64,000 bases of DNA from Lentimicrobium sp. (GTDB lineage: Bacteria; Bacteroidota; Bacteroidia; Bacteroidales; Lentimicrobiaceae), in assembly GCA_023957275.1 (NCBI GenBank), contig JAMLHF010000012.1, positions 1 to 64,000 on the forward strand, given 5' to 3'. The position numbers were made by a program, and so were the translations under genes. This document shows, one piece after another, positions 35,107 through 44,854 of this stretch. How positions within the stretch are numbered: position 1 is the first letter of the stretch; each line of letters starts with the position of its first letter. The notes under the pieces were generated by a model. The model worked only from the letters and a program-made list of their open reading frames with translations, made no database searches and was not told the DNA's origin.

Positions 35107-35679
35107 TTAAAGCCTTTCGGCGACCTTGTCCCAGTTAACAATGTCCCAGAAGGCACTGATATAATCAGGCCGCCTGTTCTGGAAATCGAGGTAGTAGGCG
35201 TGCTCCCATACATCGCAGGTGAACAGCGGCTTCAGACCATCGCGCAGTGGATTGCCGGCATTGGAAGTCTGCACGATCTTCAGGGCCCCTTCCCGGTCTT
35301 CAACGAGCCAGGCCCATCCTGAACCGAAAAGTTTGGCCGCAGCATCTGCAAAAACCGCTTTAAAGTTTTCAAATGTTCCGAAAGAAGCGTTGATTTTCTC
35401 AAGCAGTTTGCCGGCGGGTGTACCGCCTTTTCCGCCAAGGCCTTCCCAGTAGAAAGTGTGATTCCAGACCTGTGCGCCGTTGTTGAAAATTCCGCCATCC
35501 GATTCCCGGATGATTTCCTCAAGGGTGGCATTCTCGAAGCGCGTACCCACGATCAGGTTATTCAGATTATTTACATAAGCCTGGTGGTGCTTTCCGTGAT
35601 GAAAGCTGATTGTTTTTGCACTGATAACAGGTTCAAGGGCTTCCGGTGCATATGGAAGCGGAGGTAATTCAAATTTCAT
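35107..35679 (-). CDS. sodB: superoxide dismutase, Fe type
   Basis: 190 residues. Metal ligands are His27 (ISFHHGKHHQ), His74 (VWNHTFYW), Asp156 and His160 (CDVWEHAYYLDFQNRRPDY). The Gln at position 70 (GAQVWNHTFYW) is the arrangement of Fe-type rather than Mn-type enzymes, though members of this group can be cambialistic. Protects against superoxide in the cytoplasm. Its promoter (minus strand TATATTTG at 35726-35733, TTG at 35754-35756) is a good consensus match. It converges with copZ and lies in a stress-linked block. Confidence 0.95.
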   Translation of the reverse strand: MKFELPPLPYAPEALEPVISAKTISFHHGKHHQAYVNNLNNLIVGTRFENATLEEIIRESDGGIFNNGAQVWNHTFYWEGLGGKGGTPAGKLLEKINASFGTFENFKAVFADAAAKLFGSGWAWLVEDREGALKIVQTSNAGNPLRDGLKPLFTCDVWEHAYYLDFQNRRPDYISAFWDIVNWDKVAERL

Positions 35680-35725
35680 GACGATAAATTTATATGGTGA
35701 TTAATGTTTTGCTCTTTTGATTAAA

Positions 35726-35756
35726 CAAATATACAAAAATGGCCGGTGGTACCCAA
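35726..35756 (-). promoter_or_regulatory. sodB promoter
   Basis: Minus strand -33 TTG (35754-35756), 20-base spacer, -7 TATATTTG (35726-35733). Leader about 40 bases. Confidence 0.65.
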
Positions 35757-35812
35757 ACCAATCACCAAAAAAATCTAATGAAATACATATCAAACAATTA
35801 TATAAAGTAAAA

Positions 35813-35836
35813 GCCCGGCGAACAATTTCACCGGGC
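35813..35836 (-). terminator. terminator of pepE
   Basis: GCCCGG (35813-35818) and CCGGGC (35831-35836) with a 12-base loop; minus strand is followed by TTTT-rich sequence. Confidence 0.7.
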
Positions 35837-35859
35837 CCCTTCTTGTCTGAATCTTCAGC

Positions 35860-36573
35860 TTAATCCAACATCAGGAAACCGACCTCTGAACCGGGTTGAA
35901 TTTCCCTTGGAGTGGTTCCATAGCGGAAAATACGCATGGAATGGCGGCCAATCAGTTTAAGATTGCCGTTATCGTATTGAAGCGAGGTGGCTTCCCGAAG
36001 CCCTGCAACGTAAACGCCCGGGTTGGCGGCAATAAATTCTTCGATGCGTTGCTCCCGGGTCTCCCCTCCGTGACCGGCAGGATGTGCATCCAGGTAATGC
36101 GGATTGATCTGGAAAGGAATCAGTCCCATGCAGTTGAAACTTTCGGGTTCTACGATGGGCATATCGTTGGTTGTACGCAAGGTGGGACATGCCACATTGG
36201 AGCCGGCGCTCCATCCCATATAAGGAATTCCGGCCAACACGCGGCCTCTGATGGCCTGCATGATACCGGTGCGCTGCATCTCCCTTACCAGGTGAAACGT
36301 ATTGCCTCCGCCAACGGCAATGGCCTCGGCTTCAACCACGGCACGGATGGGGTCCTGCTCATGGTGGATGGAATAAATTTCATAACCAAGCTGCTGAAAA
36401 ACAGCATTTACCTTTGCTTCGTAGTCGTTATAGGTAACGGTTACGCCGGCATACGGAATAAATAAAATCCGCTTTACGCCGGTATCTTTCAGGAAGTTGC
36501 TGATATCCTGCCTGGGCCAGCCAAGATACTCCTCACCGGGATTGGTTGAGTTACTGATCAGTAAAAGTTTCAT
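35860..36573 (-). CDS. pepE: peptidase E (dipeptidase E, S51)
   Basis: A cytoplasmic aspartyl dipeptidase that splits N-terminal Asp from dipeptides. Catalytic Ser122 in MGWSAGSNVA, Asp137 in TNDMPIV and His159 in NPHYLD correspond to the Ser-Asp-His set of Salmonella PepE (237 versus 229 residues). Also typical is AIAVGGGNTFHLV. The gene is alone with its own terminator; upstream of the start no clear -7 element was found. The neighbour upstream is on the same strand but more than 160 bases away. Confidence 0.93.
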   Translation of the reverse strand: MKLLLISNSTNPGEEYLGWPRQDISNFLKDTGVKRILFIPYAGVTVTYNDYEAKVNAVFQQLGYEIYSIHHEQDPIRAVVEAEAIAVGGGNTFHLVREMQRTGIMQAIRGRVLAGIPYMGWSAGSNVACPTLRTTNDMPIVEPESFNCMGLIPFQINPHYLDAHPAGHGGETREQRIEEFIAANPGVYVAGLREATSLQYDNGNLKLIGRHSMRIFRYGTTPREIQPGSEVGFLMLD

Positions 36574-36741
36574 CGTCGGTATTATTTATGATTTATCGGT
36601 TTGTTCCATTTAAACATTCATACAGGAACACAGTATTCCTGTATTTGAATTTTCAAACATAGTAAAAACCCCTGAACCTGCAAAATAATATCCCGGCATG
36701 GCCATCCGGCTCACCGGAAACAGGTTGTTAATTGCCGGTAT

Positions 36742-39399
36742 TCAGTGATTAAGGATATGGAAACGATAGACCTCCGCAAAACGCCGGTACCATTTATTTC
36801 CACCTGTATAAATCCGCAGCATCAATTTGACATCTACCTCTCCGGTTTCCGAAAGGTCGCGCAATGCCAGCCCTCTTCCGAGACTTTCAAGGTGCGGGCG
36901 GGCCGCATCTTCACCCATCCCTGAACTCCTGAGTCTTTCGGTAAGCTGAAGCGCTTTGTCGTAATGGCCGCGGGTGATGTAATAGCCGGTTGTATAATCG
37001 ATCAGCCTCAGCTCATCTGTCGCCATGGCCAGTTCGAACAGGCCAGAACTGACCAATCCGAGGGTATCCAGGCGGTAGTGCGTAAACAAAGCTTCCGCTT
37101 CGTTGAGTTTCCTGATCCCCTCCGTATAATCTCCCTCCGCAATTTGCTGCAGGGCGGTTCTGTGCATTTCATTCCAGCGGACCGGATGGCGGTACTTTTC
37201 GGTCACCCTGTTCAGTTGTTGTGTGCTGAGTCCGCAATAGGAACGGCTGTATATAAGTTCGCGCGCTTCGATGATGACTTCCGATGCCTGATCAAACCTG
37301 TTCTGCTGCAACAAAGCCGACGCCTCCCCGATCAGCGATTCCAGTTCTCCGCGAATCCTGCTGCAAAGCGACTCATCAGCCAGACGTGCCAGTTCGTCCT
37401 GCTGTGTTTTCAGTGCCGGCAGATTGGCAACACCCATAACAGCGGCCAGTTGTGAAGCCTTTTGTGAATAACCCAAAGCCTCTTCCGGTTCCCCGGCCCA
37501 GAGTTTCAGCCTTCCGGTGGAATAAAGCCCGTTCAGGTAGGGAATTACCCCCTCCTGAACCAGTGAATCAAACAGGGCAACATGCTCCAGCCCGGCATTG
37601 CGCGCGGTAAGGGCTGCTTCGGTCATGTGCAGGATCAATTGTTCCTTGTTGCGATCCAGTTTATCCTGCCAGGCGGCTGCAAGCAGGGCATGGTAGGTCT
37701 GTCCGGCTATCATGCGCCGGAGACTGTCTACCAGGGTCATATCCGGCTGATAAACCGGATAATTGCCGGCAAAATCCAGGGCTTCATCCAGCGATTGGCC
37801 CGCCCGCTGATAATTGCCCTTTTGCAGCAAAACCTTTGTCAGCCCTGCCATTTCGTCAAACCGGCCATCTACTGCTTTCTTCAGTACTGAAGTATAGGTG
37901 TGTCCCAACACAATCCCCTGCCGGGTTGATGCGATATTCCCGGCTTTGTCAAGCTCCGAAAGTACACCGTTGTAATTCCCTTTTTGCAGCAGGTTTCCTG
38001 CATTTACAAGGTACATATCGGCCATTTGCTGATACAAAGATGTAAAACCGGTGGCCTCGCCGTCGTCAAGGTTATATTTGAGCACGTATTGTTCCGCTTC
38101 GGCCAGGTATTTCTCCGCTATCACCGGAAGGTTGCTTTTCAGGGCTTTTTTCACCACCCGGGTATAAGCCGCGGTCAGCCCGCTTCTGGCTTCTTTCAGC
38201 CTGCGGGTCAGGGTGTCTGGCAGGCCGGCTGCCGGATTTACCGAGCAGAATTTCACACCGGCCGAAAGCAGGTCCACCGCCTCGGCAAAACGGTCATCGG
38301 CAATCAGTTCATTTGATTTCAGCAGATAAGCGAAAATCATTTCACGTGAAAGGCGACCCCAATCAGGATCAGGCATGCCACGGGAACCGGCATACGCACG
38401 GGCCAGTTCCTTTAAACGGAAAAGATGCGAAGCGCTGATTCCGTTGGCAAAAAGCCGGTAGAAAAACGGCGAGCTGTAATAATCCACCTTTTGCGAAAGG
38501 CGCAATGCGTCCTCAAGCTGGCCCGCATAACCGGATCCAAGGTTTTTGTATAAATTACCCGCACCAGGTCCTTTTGCCCCCTGTTGCAGCAGATAAGAAT
38601 CCAGCTCTCCGGCCTTGTAAGCTGCAATCCGCTGTTTTTCCGCCAGGCCCACGGGATCCTTTCCCGGCAGGATCAGCGAATTAACGGACGAGGCTTCTCG
38701 CAACAGCCTGACGGTTTTACCGGCATATACTGAAATGGCAAACGCTTCGGCGGCCGTGTGCCTGTTAATCCTTGCCGCCCGTATCCTCTTTTCGAGGGTA
38801 TCAGCCATGGCCGAAGCGGCTTCGTAGTCGCGTATGTAAAACAACTCCTTTTCAGCCCTGGCATAGGATTCGGCATCAAATCCGAAATGCATGAAATCTG
38901 CTTTAACCAGGCATCCTTCACGCCAGAGGCTGTCGGGGAAAGAGATAACTTTCCGCGGCAAACGCAGGGAGTCGGTGCGCAGCGGCATTTCTCCGGATTG
39001 CAGGATCACCCCGTTTACCGGATGCTCAAGCACAACCCTGCACTTCATCTGCGCCGGTATAAGCACAGGTGACAGGTCAAACCCGCGCATCTGCACGTCA
39101 CCGCTGCATACAGCAGGATGAAAGGTGAGCATGACCTCCAGCATACTCCCATGCCCGTAGCGCACCTCAATGTTATAACGATAAAAAAAAGTAAAGGCGG
39201 TTTTTTCCGGAATTTTGCGGTGGGCAAGCGCGAGTTGATTGATGATCTGATTGTTGTACCGGTTTGCATTCCCCGTGGCAGAAAAACCAAACTGCCAGGC
39301 GCCGTCCCTTCCGGCTGTGTAGATGGTCTGCCCCGAAAGCAATGGAGCCTGCATCAACAGCATAAGCAGAACGAAAAGGGTACGGAACATAGATAACAA
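36742..39399 (-). CDS. large secreted helical-repeat protein of unknown function
   Basis: 885 residues with a signal peptide (residues 1 to about 24; an ATG at 39390 would also serve as start). No family recognised. From about residue 170 on the protein is almost wholly alpha-helical, with repeating blocks such as GNYNGVLSELDKAGN, GNYQRAGQSLDEALDF, RFDQASEVIIEARELIY and GDYTEGIRKLNEAEALF that look like degenerate TPR/SEL-type repeats. The first about 150 residues are more beta-like (RFAFLALAHRK; YRYNIEVRYGHGSMLEV). Likely periplasmic, possibly a scaffold. No C-terminal T9SS domain. The gene stands 80 bases downstream of a small membrane gene. Confidence 0.6.
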   Translation of the reverse strand: MLSMFRTLFVLLMLLMQAPLLSGQTIYTAGRDGAWQFGFSATGNANRYNNQIINQLALAHRKIPEKTAFTFFYRYNIEVRYGHGSMLEVMLTFHPAVCSGDVQMRGFDLSPVLIPAQMKCRVVLEHPVNGVILQSGEMPLRTDSLRLPRKVISFPDSLWREGCLVKADFMHFGFDAESYARAEKELFYIRDYEAASAMADTLEKRIRAARINRHTAAEAFAISVYAGKTVRLLREASSVNSLILPGKDPVGLAEKQRIAAYKAGELDSYLLQQGAKGPGAGNLYKNLGSGYAGQLEDALRLSQKVDYYSSPFFYRLFANGISASHLFRLKELARAYAGSRGMPDPDWGRLSREMIFAYLLKSNELIADDRFAEAVDLLSAGVKFCSVNPAAGLPDTLTRRLKEARSGLTAAYTRVVKKALKSNLPVIAEKYLAEAEQYVLKYNLDDGEATGFTSLYQQMADMYLVNAGNLLQKGNYNGVLSELDKAGNIASTRQGIVLGHTYTSVLKKAVDGRFDEMAGLTKVLLQKGNYQRAGQSLDEALDFAGNYPVYQPDMTLVDSLRRMIAGQTYHALLAAAWQDKLDRNKEQLILHMTEAALTARNAGLEHVALFDSLVQEGVIPYLNGLYSTGRLKLWAGEPEEALGYSQKASQLAAVMGVANLPALKTQQDELARLADESLCSRIRGELESLIGEASALLQQNRFDQASEVIIEARELIYSRSYCGLSTQQLNRVTEKYRHPVRWNEMHRTALQQIAEGDYTEGIRKLNEAEALFTHYRLDTLGLVSSGLFELAMATDELRLIDYTTGYYITRGHYDKALQLTERLRSSGMGEDAARPHLESLGRGLALRDLSETGEVDVKLMLRIYTGGNKWYRRFAEVYRFHILNH

Positions 39400-39480
39400 A
39401 AGGCTGAATGCCCGGCAAAATTACCAATCTGCTCAATATGCCCGACATTTGCCGGCCTGCACGTAACCCGATTTTATCTG

Positions 39481-39663
39481 TTAATTACGGGAATTTTTCC
39501 GGGTCTGCATTTTCATCACAAACTTGCCGGTGAAGTAAGCAATCAGTGCAACAATCAGGATGTAATCCGACAGGATTTCTTCAAAACCAAAATAATTTAA
39601 CAGCAGAAACACAGCGGTAAACAGCACAATAACAAGGAGGTCGGCAAGGGGGAAGTTTTTCAT
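39481..39663 (-). CDS. small membrane protein, two helices
   Basis: 60 residues with two hydrophobic stretches (about 8-22 and 30-47) and a basic C terminus (KMQTRKNSRN). Starts at ATG 39663. Function unknown. It is a plausible real gene because it lies between real genes on the same strand, but there is no homologue I can name. Confidence 0.55.
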   Translation of the reverse strand: MKNFPLADLLVIVLFTAVFLLLNYFGFEEILSDYILIVALIAYFTGKFVMKMQTRKNSRN

Positions 39664-39838
39664 GGCTTAAGTTTCAGGTAAATTTATTATTGTTTGGTAA
39701 TTTTTCCAACCGGGCTGTGCAAACTTTAAATAGCAGAATGCTGACTATTTTCTTCCCGCAAACAAAAACTGACAAATTATTTATGATTTGTTGCCTTACC
39801 CGATAATTTAACGTCCAGTTGCAGGCTGTAATTATTAA

Positions 39839-40501
39839 TTAATCGTCCGCTAATTGCCTTTTGAATCTTGAAATGGCTTCCTCTACATGATTTAATTCAA
39901 CTATCCACTCAGGCAAATCCTTGTTCAGCCATTCAATTCCTTGAATAATTTCGTCCTTATACAAATTCAATACATTTAAATTCCAGGTTATTGCCTCGTG
40001 ATGAAAGACTCTGTTTCTCAATTTTCTGATACTGTTAAGTTTGGAACTCATTGTCTTTCTCTTTCTGATAGCTTTCGGGCAATAAGGAAATGCCAATCTC
40101 AGGTATTTCCATAAAGACATTTCAAATTTCACGTCAAACAATGATGTCCAGAACCCAAATGACAATTCCGAAATCAATTTTCCCGGAGTAATTTCCTTCT
40201 TTTCCGAGTAAATATTAGTCCTTGCCTGTGATATTCTGTCAATTTGAAATCTGGTCGCTATTTTGACAAAATCCTTATCTTCATACCATTCCCGATTATT
40301 AAATCTTCTGGTCAATTGATAATCAATCGAATTTCTTAAACCAATTTCCAAAACAGCAAGCAACGGATAAAATGATTCTGATATCAATATGTTACTTTTA
40401 TAATGTGATACCGCTTTCAGGAGGTCATTCTTATGGTATTTCAGATAGGGCTCAAATCTTTCCTTCGAAATAATTCTTTCAATAATTTCAATATTATCCA
40501 T
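39839..40501 (-). CDS. Abi-like (Abi_2) protein with HEPN motif
   Basis: 220 residues similar in pattern to the Abi-like family: N-terminal KYHKNDLLKAVSHYKSN, ILISESFYPLLAVLEIGLRNSIDYQL, then a C-terminal SKLNSIRKLRNRVFHHEAI. The last segment fits the Rx4-6H motif of HEPN RNases (RNRVFHH), the catalytic motif of many abortive-infection and toxin proteins. Base composition is visibly more AT-rich than the flanking genes, and it stands alone between secreted-protein genes, which suggests transfer. No second component is next to it. Function as an anti-phage RNase is inference; the start at 40501 is the only one with a good open frame. Confidence 0.7.
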   Translation of the reverse strand: MDNIEIIERIISKERFEPYLKYHKNDLLKAVSHYKSNILISESFYPLLAVLEIGLRNSIDYQLTRRFNNREWYEDKDFVKIATRFQIDRISQARTNIYSEKKEITPGKLISELSFGFWTSLFDVKFEMSLWKYLRLAFPYCPKAIRKRKTMSSKLNSIRKLRNRVFHHEAITWNLNVLNLYKDEIIQGIEWLNKDLPEWIVELNHVEEAISRFKRQLADD

Positions 40502-40509
40502 AAATATAT

Positions 40510-40576
40510 TATCTTTGTCAGGTAGTCCCGGAAATTCCTCTCCCAGTTTTTTGCTGGTGATGAAGCCGGGTTTTTT
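40510..40576 (+). ncRNA. candidate short transcript with -7 box and terminator-like hairpin
   Basis: TATCTTTG at 40510-40517 followed about 7 bases later by CCCGG (40527-40531), an inner CCAG/CTGG stem (40543-40557), CCGGG (40566-40570) and TTTTTT. A transcript of about 50 bases would end here. No good -33 TTG is found and the outer stem is only 5 bp, so support is limited. It lies 5' of the Abi gene on the opposite strand. Confidence 0.3.
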
Positions 40577-40733
40577 GTTTTATAAAGTCAAAGTTAATCT
40601 TAATGCTCCGGTTTCTGATTCATTTCACTACTGCAAGCATCAAAAACTATTAATTTTTCATCCGGTTTATCAAAAATCCTATATTAATTATTCCATCAAC
40701 ACCCCTGTTTTCAGTTCCTGCAGTATCTGAGGT

Positions 40734-42662
40734 TCAATCATCCCCATCCACACCGGTAATTTTGAACTCGGTGCGGCGGTTGGCAGCCCTTCCTTCAACT
40801 GTTTCATTGCCGGCTACAGGGCGCGTGGCGCCGTATCCCCTGTAACTGAGGCGGTTTTCGTTTATGCCCTGAGCGGTCAGGTAGTCATACACCGCCTTTG
40901 CCCGACGCCGGCTCAGGTCAAGGTTATGGGCCTCGCTCCCGGTGCTGTCGGTATGGCCGCTGATTTCGACTGAAAGGGCGGGGTTTTGCTGAAGGAACTG
41001 CAGCAGTCGCTCCAGCTCAACCATGGATGACGGCAGAAGCCTGGCGCTGTCCGTTTCAAAAAAGATGTTGCGCAGCACGGTAACTTCATCCTTCTGCAGC
41101 GGTTTCAGCAGCACATCGCGCAGATAAGGTTCCTCAATCCCCGCTTTATCCCCGATAAAGAAATGAACGGAATAGAAAAGATAACCCTGTTTCTCCACAT
41201 TCAGGGCATACATCCTGCCGGCGGGAATAGAAACAAGAAATTCACCGGTAACGGGATTTGAGCGCGATTTCACCACCTCTTTCCCGTTTTCCAGGTCGCT
41301 GAGGATAAAACCGGCGCCCAGCCTGCTTCCGCTGATGCTGTCGGTAACAATGCCTTTCATATAGGTGACAGCCAGGGGCCGGGCAGCTTCAGGTAACCTG
41401 AAACGGTATATATCCTGCATGCCGGAGCCGCCTTCCATGGCCGAGGAGATGTAAGCATACCGCCCCTGCTGGTCAACGACCAGGGTAACTTCATCGGCAG
41501 AGGTATTTACCGGGTACCCCAGATTTACCGGGGCTGACCAGTTGCCGGCTTCATCTTTACGGCTCATAAAAATATCGCCTTCGCCCATGCCGGGATGCCC
41601 TTTGGAGGAGAAATACAGGGTTTGCCCGTCGGGATGGATAAAAGGGCCACGCTCGGCCTCAGCGGTATTGATGACCGGTCCGGCATTCACGGCCTGGCTC
41701 CACCGGCCATCGGGCTGCAGCCATGAAATCCAGATATCGCTTCCGCCCTGTCCGCCCGGACGGTTGCTTACAAAGTAAAGGGTGCGTCCGTCGGGGGCAA
41801 ATGCCGGTTGCGATTCCCAGTATGAAGTATTGATCTCAGGGCCGGTGTTGCGCGGTTCGCTCCATCGGTCGCCTTCGCGCCGGCAAAAGTAAATATCGCA
41901 GCTGCCGTAACCATCGGGCCTGTCGCAGGCGGCAAAAAACAGGAACTGACCGTCGGGCGAGATGCAGATGGCGCCCTCATCCCCTTCGGTATTTACCGGA
42001 GGGCCAAGTTCACGGGCAGGGCCCCATACCGAATCATTCACACGGGTGGAAACAAAAAAATCCTCGTCGCGCTTAATGCCTTTGGGGGTTCTCCGGGTAA
42101 AATAGAGCTGCTCCCCGTCGGCGCTGATGTAGTTCACAAATTCATAGCCTTCGGTATTGATCTCCAGGCCAAGGTTCAGTGGCTCAAAGGGCACCGGATT
42201 GGCCAGCGCGTGCATCCGGAAACGGGCAGTTTTCATATTTTTCTCCGCCCGCGCCGCTTCGGCCGGCTTCACCGTGGGATAACGCAGATAGGTTTCGTAA
42301 GCAGTGATACAGTCCTCATACCGCCCTTCGGCAAACTGCAGATTGGCCAGTATGTAAAACGCAGGCGGGAAAAAATCCGGATTCAGCCGGATGGCCCTGG
42401 AGTAAGCGGTGATCGCGTCAGGGCGGTTGCCTTTCAGGGCGTGTATATCGCCAAGCAACAGCCAGGCTTCAATAAACAGGGGGTCTGCCTTCAGCGCCTT
42501 CTCCGTCTCCTTCAGGGCATCCTCATATGCCGAAGCATGGTAGTATGCCAGGGCTTTCTGATGCATTTTCATCACCCTGCCGTCAGCCTCATGCTGGGCA
42601 AATACCGCGGCAGGATATAAAAACAAAAGAAGCAAAGCCAGATGTAACAACCCTGCACGCAT
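40734..42662 (-). CDS. PorE-like TPR/beta-propeller/OmpA protein
   Basis: 642 residues with a signal peptide (cut after VFAQ). Domain order: three TPRs (about 30-140), a WD40/PD40 beta-propeller (about 165-420; repeated DGQTLYFSSKGHPG-type blades), a carboxypeptidase-regulatory-like beta domain (about 435-520), and a C-terminal OmpA peptidoglycan-binding domain (about 535-640; ISGHTDSTGSEAHN, SRRRAKAVYDYL, NRRTEFKI). This is the architecture of PorE, the outer-membrane-associated T9SS component that binds peptidoglycan in Porphyromonas. It ends GVDGDD. No other T9SS gene sits beside it, so paralogues with other roles are possible. Confidence 0.82.
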   Translation of the reverse strand: MRAGLLHLALLLLFLYPAAVFAQHEADGRVMKMHQKALAYYHASAYEDALKETEKALKADPLFIEAWLLLGDIHALKGNRPDAITAYSRAIRLNPDFFPPAFYILANLQFAEGRYEDCITAYETYLRYPTVKPAEAARAEKNMKTARFRMHALANPVPFEPLNLGLEINTEGYEFVNYISADGEQLYFTRRTPKGIKRDEDFFVSTRVNDSVWGPARELGPPVNTEGDEGAICISPDGQFLFFAACDRPDGYGSCDIYFCRREGDRWSEPRNTGPEINTSYWESQPAFAPDGRTLYFVSNRPGGQGGSDIWISWLQPDGRWSQAVNAGPVINTAEAERGPFIHPDGQTLYFSSKGHPGMGEGDIFMSRKDEAGNWSAPVNLGYPVNTSADEVTLVVDQQGRYAYISSAMEGGSGMQDIYRFRLPEAARPLAVTYMKGIVTDSISGSRLGAGFILSDLENGKEVVKSRSNPVTGEFLVSIPAGRMYALNVEKQGYLFYSVHFFIGDKAGIEEPYLRDVLLKPLQKDEVTVLRNIFFETDSARLLPSSMVELERLLQFLQQNPALSVEISGHTDSTGSEAHNLDLSRRRAKAVYDYLTAQGINENRLSYRGYGATRPVAGNETVEGRAANRRTEFKITGVDGDD

Positions 42663-42792
42663 CGGTTTCAGAATTTTCAGCTAAGATAATCCGAATAGAT
42701 ATAAAACGGAAATCCACCCGGGATTATTACCCGAACGGGATCCACTTGTTCTGAGAAAAACAGGAATTTCAGGATGCGAAGCCGGATGTTAA

Positions 42793-43794
42793 CTATTTGA
42801 ATGCGTCCGGAAGGGAATCTCCGGTATTCCCGGTCCAGGGGCGGGTAAATATTTTAAATAAACCGGCCGGACTCACCGCAGTTCTTTCCGATGAAATCAC
42901 GGCTTCGTAATCCCTCAGGTAAGCAACCCCTTCCGTTTGTGTGCCGGTATGGCCCGAAAAGTCAATTCTCCGTTTGTTGCCGCCGAAAAAGTCAGCATCC
43001 CGGAAATCGTACAAGAGCCAGATAAAAGGACTGTAATTTTTATATCCGCAAAGCATCACCTCTTTGCCCGAAGGTGAAATGTCGGAGCCGGTAATCAGCC
43101 CATCGGCGTTGAACGAAGATTTCGGCCGGGCAATGTATTCTCCGGGCGTTTTGGGCAGGGCATACAACCGCGTGTGCTGATCTGCCCAGTTTTTCGAGAA
43201 CAGGTACAGGCTGTCGCCGGAAGCCAGCATGGCTTCACAATCGAAGTTGTTGCTGCGGTTGGCGATGGTGAAGTCCAACTGATCGCCGTAGGCAAAACGA
43301 ATGATTTCCGCCTCCGCCTCACCGTTTTCAGCCCCGGTGATGGCGGCTTTGGAGACTTTATAAATTAAGAGGTCCTTGCGGTTACCGAGGTTATTTCCGA
43401 AATCGCCGATATAGATATAGTCCTGATCCCGGGTTATTTCCTCCCAATCTACATTGCGCGCGTTGGTGATTGTCAGCGTGGCGCGCACTTTTCCCCTGAG
43501 GGTATCCAGTTTGTAAAGCACCGGCTCTCCCCCGCTGTCGTTGTGCGTCCACAGAAAGCCATCCAGAAAGATCAGGCCGGAAGTTTCCTTCACGGTGGCC
43601 GGCAGCGACCTTACCAGGGTGGCTGGCATCAGAGAAACCGGCGGGTAAAGACAGGAACCGTCGTTCACCCCGGCAGCCGGGCTGTAGTTAAGCGCCTGCG
43701 GATCGGTGCAGCCGGGCGACTGGGCCCGTATGCCGGACAAGCCCGGCAAAATTACAATCACCGACACCCACAGGACATATTTTACGATATACAT
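42793..43794 (-). CDS. secreted protein, beta-propeller-like, with Ca-binding-like motif
   Basis: 333 residues with a signal peptide (residues 1 to about 24, RAQ). Just after it comes a GCTDPQALNYSP motif ending in DGSC, a small Cys-paired module seen in many Bacteroidota extracellular proteins. The body is beta-rich with repeated WEEITRDQDYIYIGDFGNN-like blades, resembling esterase-like or SdiA-regulated-type propellers. No T9SS domain at the C terminus (SLPDAFK). Substrate unknown. It is a single gene 130 bases upstream of the PorE-like gene on the same strand, with no terminator seen between. Confidence 0.65.
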   Translation of the reverse strand: MYIVKYVLWVSVIVILPGLSGIRAQSPGCTDPQALNYSPAAGVNDGSCLYPPVSLMPATLVRSLPATVKETSGLIFLDGFLWTHNDSGGEPVLYKLDTLRGKVRATLTITNARNVDWEEITRDQDYIYIGDFGNNLGNRKDLLIYKVSKAAITGAENGEAEAEIIRFAYGDQLDFTIANRSNNFDCEAMLASGDSLYLFSKNWADQHTRLYALPKTPGEYIARPKSSFNADGLITGSDISPSGKEVMLCGYKNYSPFIWLLYDFRDADFFGGNKRRIDFSGHTGTQTEGVAYLRDYEAVISSERTAVSPAGLFKIFTRPWTGNTGDSLPDAFK

Positions 43795-44105
43795 AATAAT
43801 TCAGTTTTATAATAAGTTAATCCCGCCTGTTGAAAAAACCGGAAATACCGCCTGGCCTGTTCAGAAAAAAAACTCCTGACCGAAAATGACCTGTAACCAT
43901 GCCCGCATTGCTTGAAACAGTGTATGGTCCCGGCAAATTTAATGAAAATACTCTCCATTGCCCCAGGCAGTCTTTTCTGATATAATGATAAGACTATTTA
44001 GAATAATTCTGAATTTAAAAAAAATATCCATTTAACCGGATATTTATTATTTTAGCAGATTATAAGGGATTCAGGAGGTATAATTGTATAATTTTTTTTT
44101 AATTA
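43795..44105. other. AT-rich intergenic region with a third TTTAGA dyad
   Basis: No ORF. It contains ATTTAGA-N5-TCTGAAT (43996-44014), one mismatch from the palindrome upstream of copA, and poly-T (44091-44100) just before the AG-repeat leader. No clear TAnnTTTG element was identified. Confidence 0.45.
43996..44014. promoter_or_regulatory. dyad ATTTAGA-N5-TCTGAAT
   Basis: Differs from the copA palindrome (31633) by one base in the right arm. It lies upstream of the AG-repeat leader, about 90 bases away, with no gene directly downstream on the plus strand within 300 bases except the T9SS fragment. Confidence 0.35.
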
Positions 44106-44414
<309 letters not shown>

Positions 44415-44803
44415 CCTGCCGGTATCTCAGCCCGTAACCTGCTTACCGCTTACCGTTTGATGAATTATGAAGCGGTTATTCCTGTTCCGGATACTACATT
44501 GAAGTCAGCTACAGCAGTATTTGATAAACCTAAAAAAGCCAAAGAGGATAAAACAGGTATCCAATTATTCCCTAACCCTGCCACCGATTACACGATTGTA
44601 AGTTACACTATGGAAGGGCGGTGTATTATGGAACTATTAAGCAAGGATGGGCGTTTGATCAGGACAGAAAACCTTAAGCGAGGCAACAACCAGTACCTTT
44701 TACGAACTGGTGATTTGCCATCAGGCGTTTATACATTAAAGCTAAAAGGCAGCAACAAAAGCCTGACTACCAAACTGGTAATCCAATGATTTAATTAAAC
44801 TTG

Positions 44804-44842
44804 CTCTCATGCAGGCCATAACCAGCCTGCATGAGAGTTTTT
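44804..44842 (+). terminator. hairpin after T9SS fragment copy 1
   Basis: CTCTCATGCAGGC (44804-44816) and GCCTGCATGAGAG (44825-44837), a perfect 13-bp stem with an 8-base loop, then TTTTTA. It covers the first in-frame ATG (44831) of the next gene. Confidence 0.9.
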
Positions 44843-44854
44843 ATAATGATCCTT

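Noticed and set aside
40515..40730. 71-codon plus-strand ORF between the Abi and PorE-like genes
   Set aside because: It begins inside the hairpin candidate and has no pattern; treated as noncoding.
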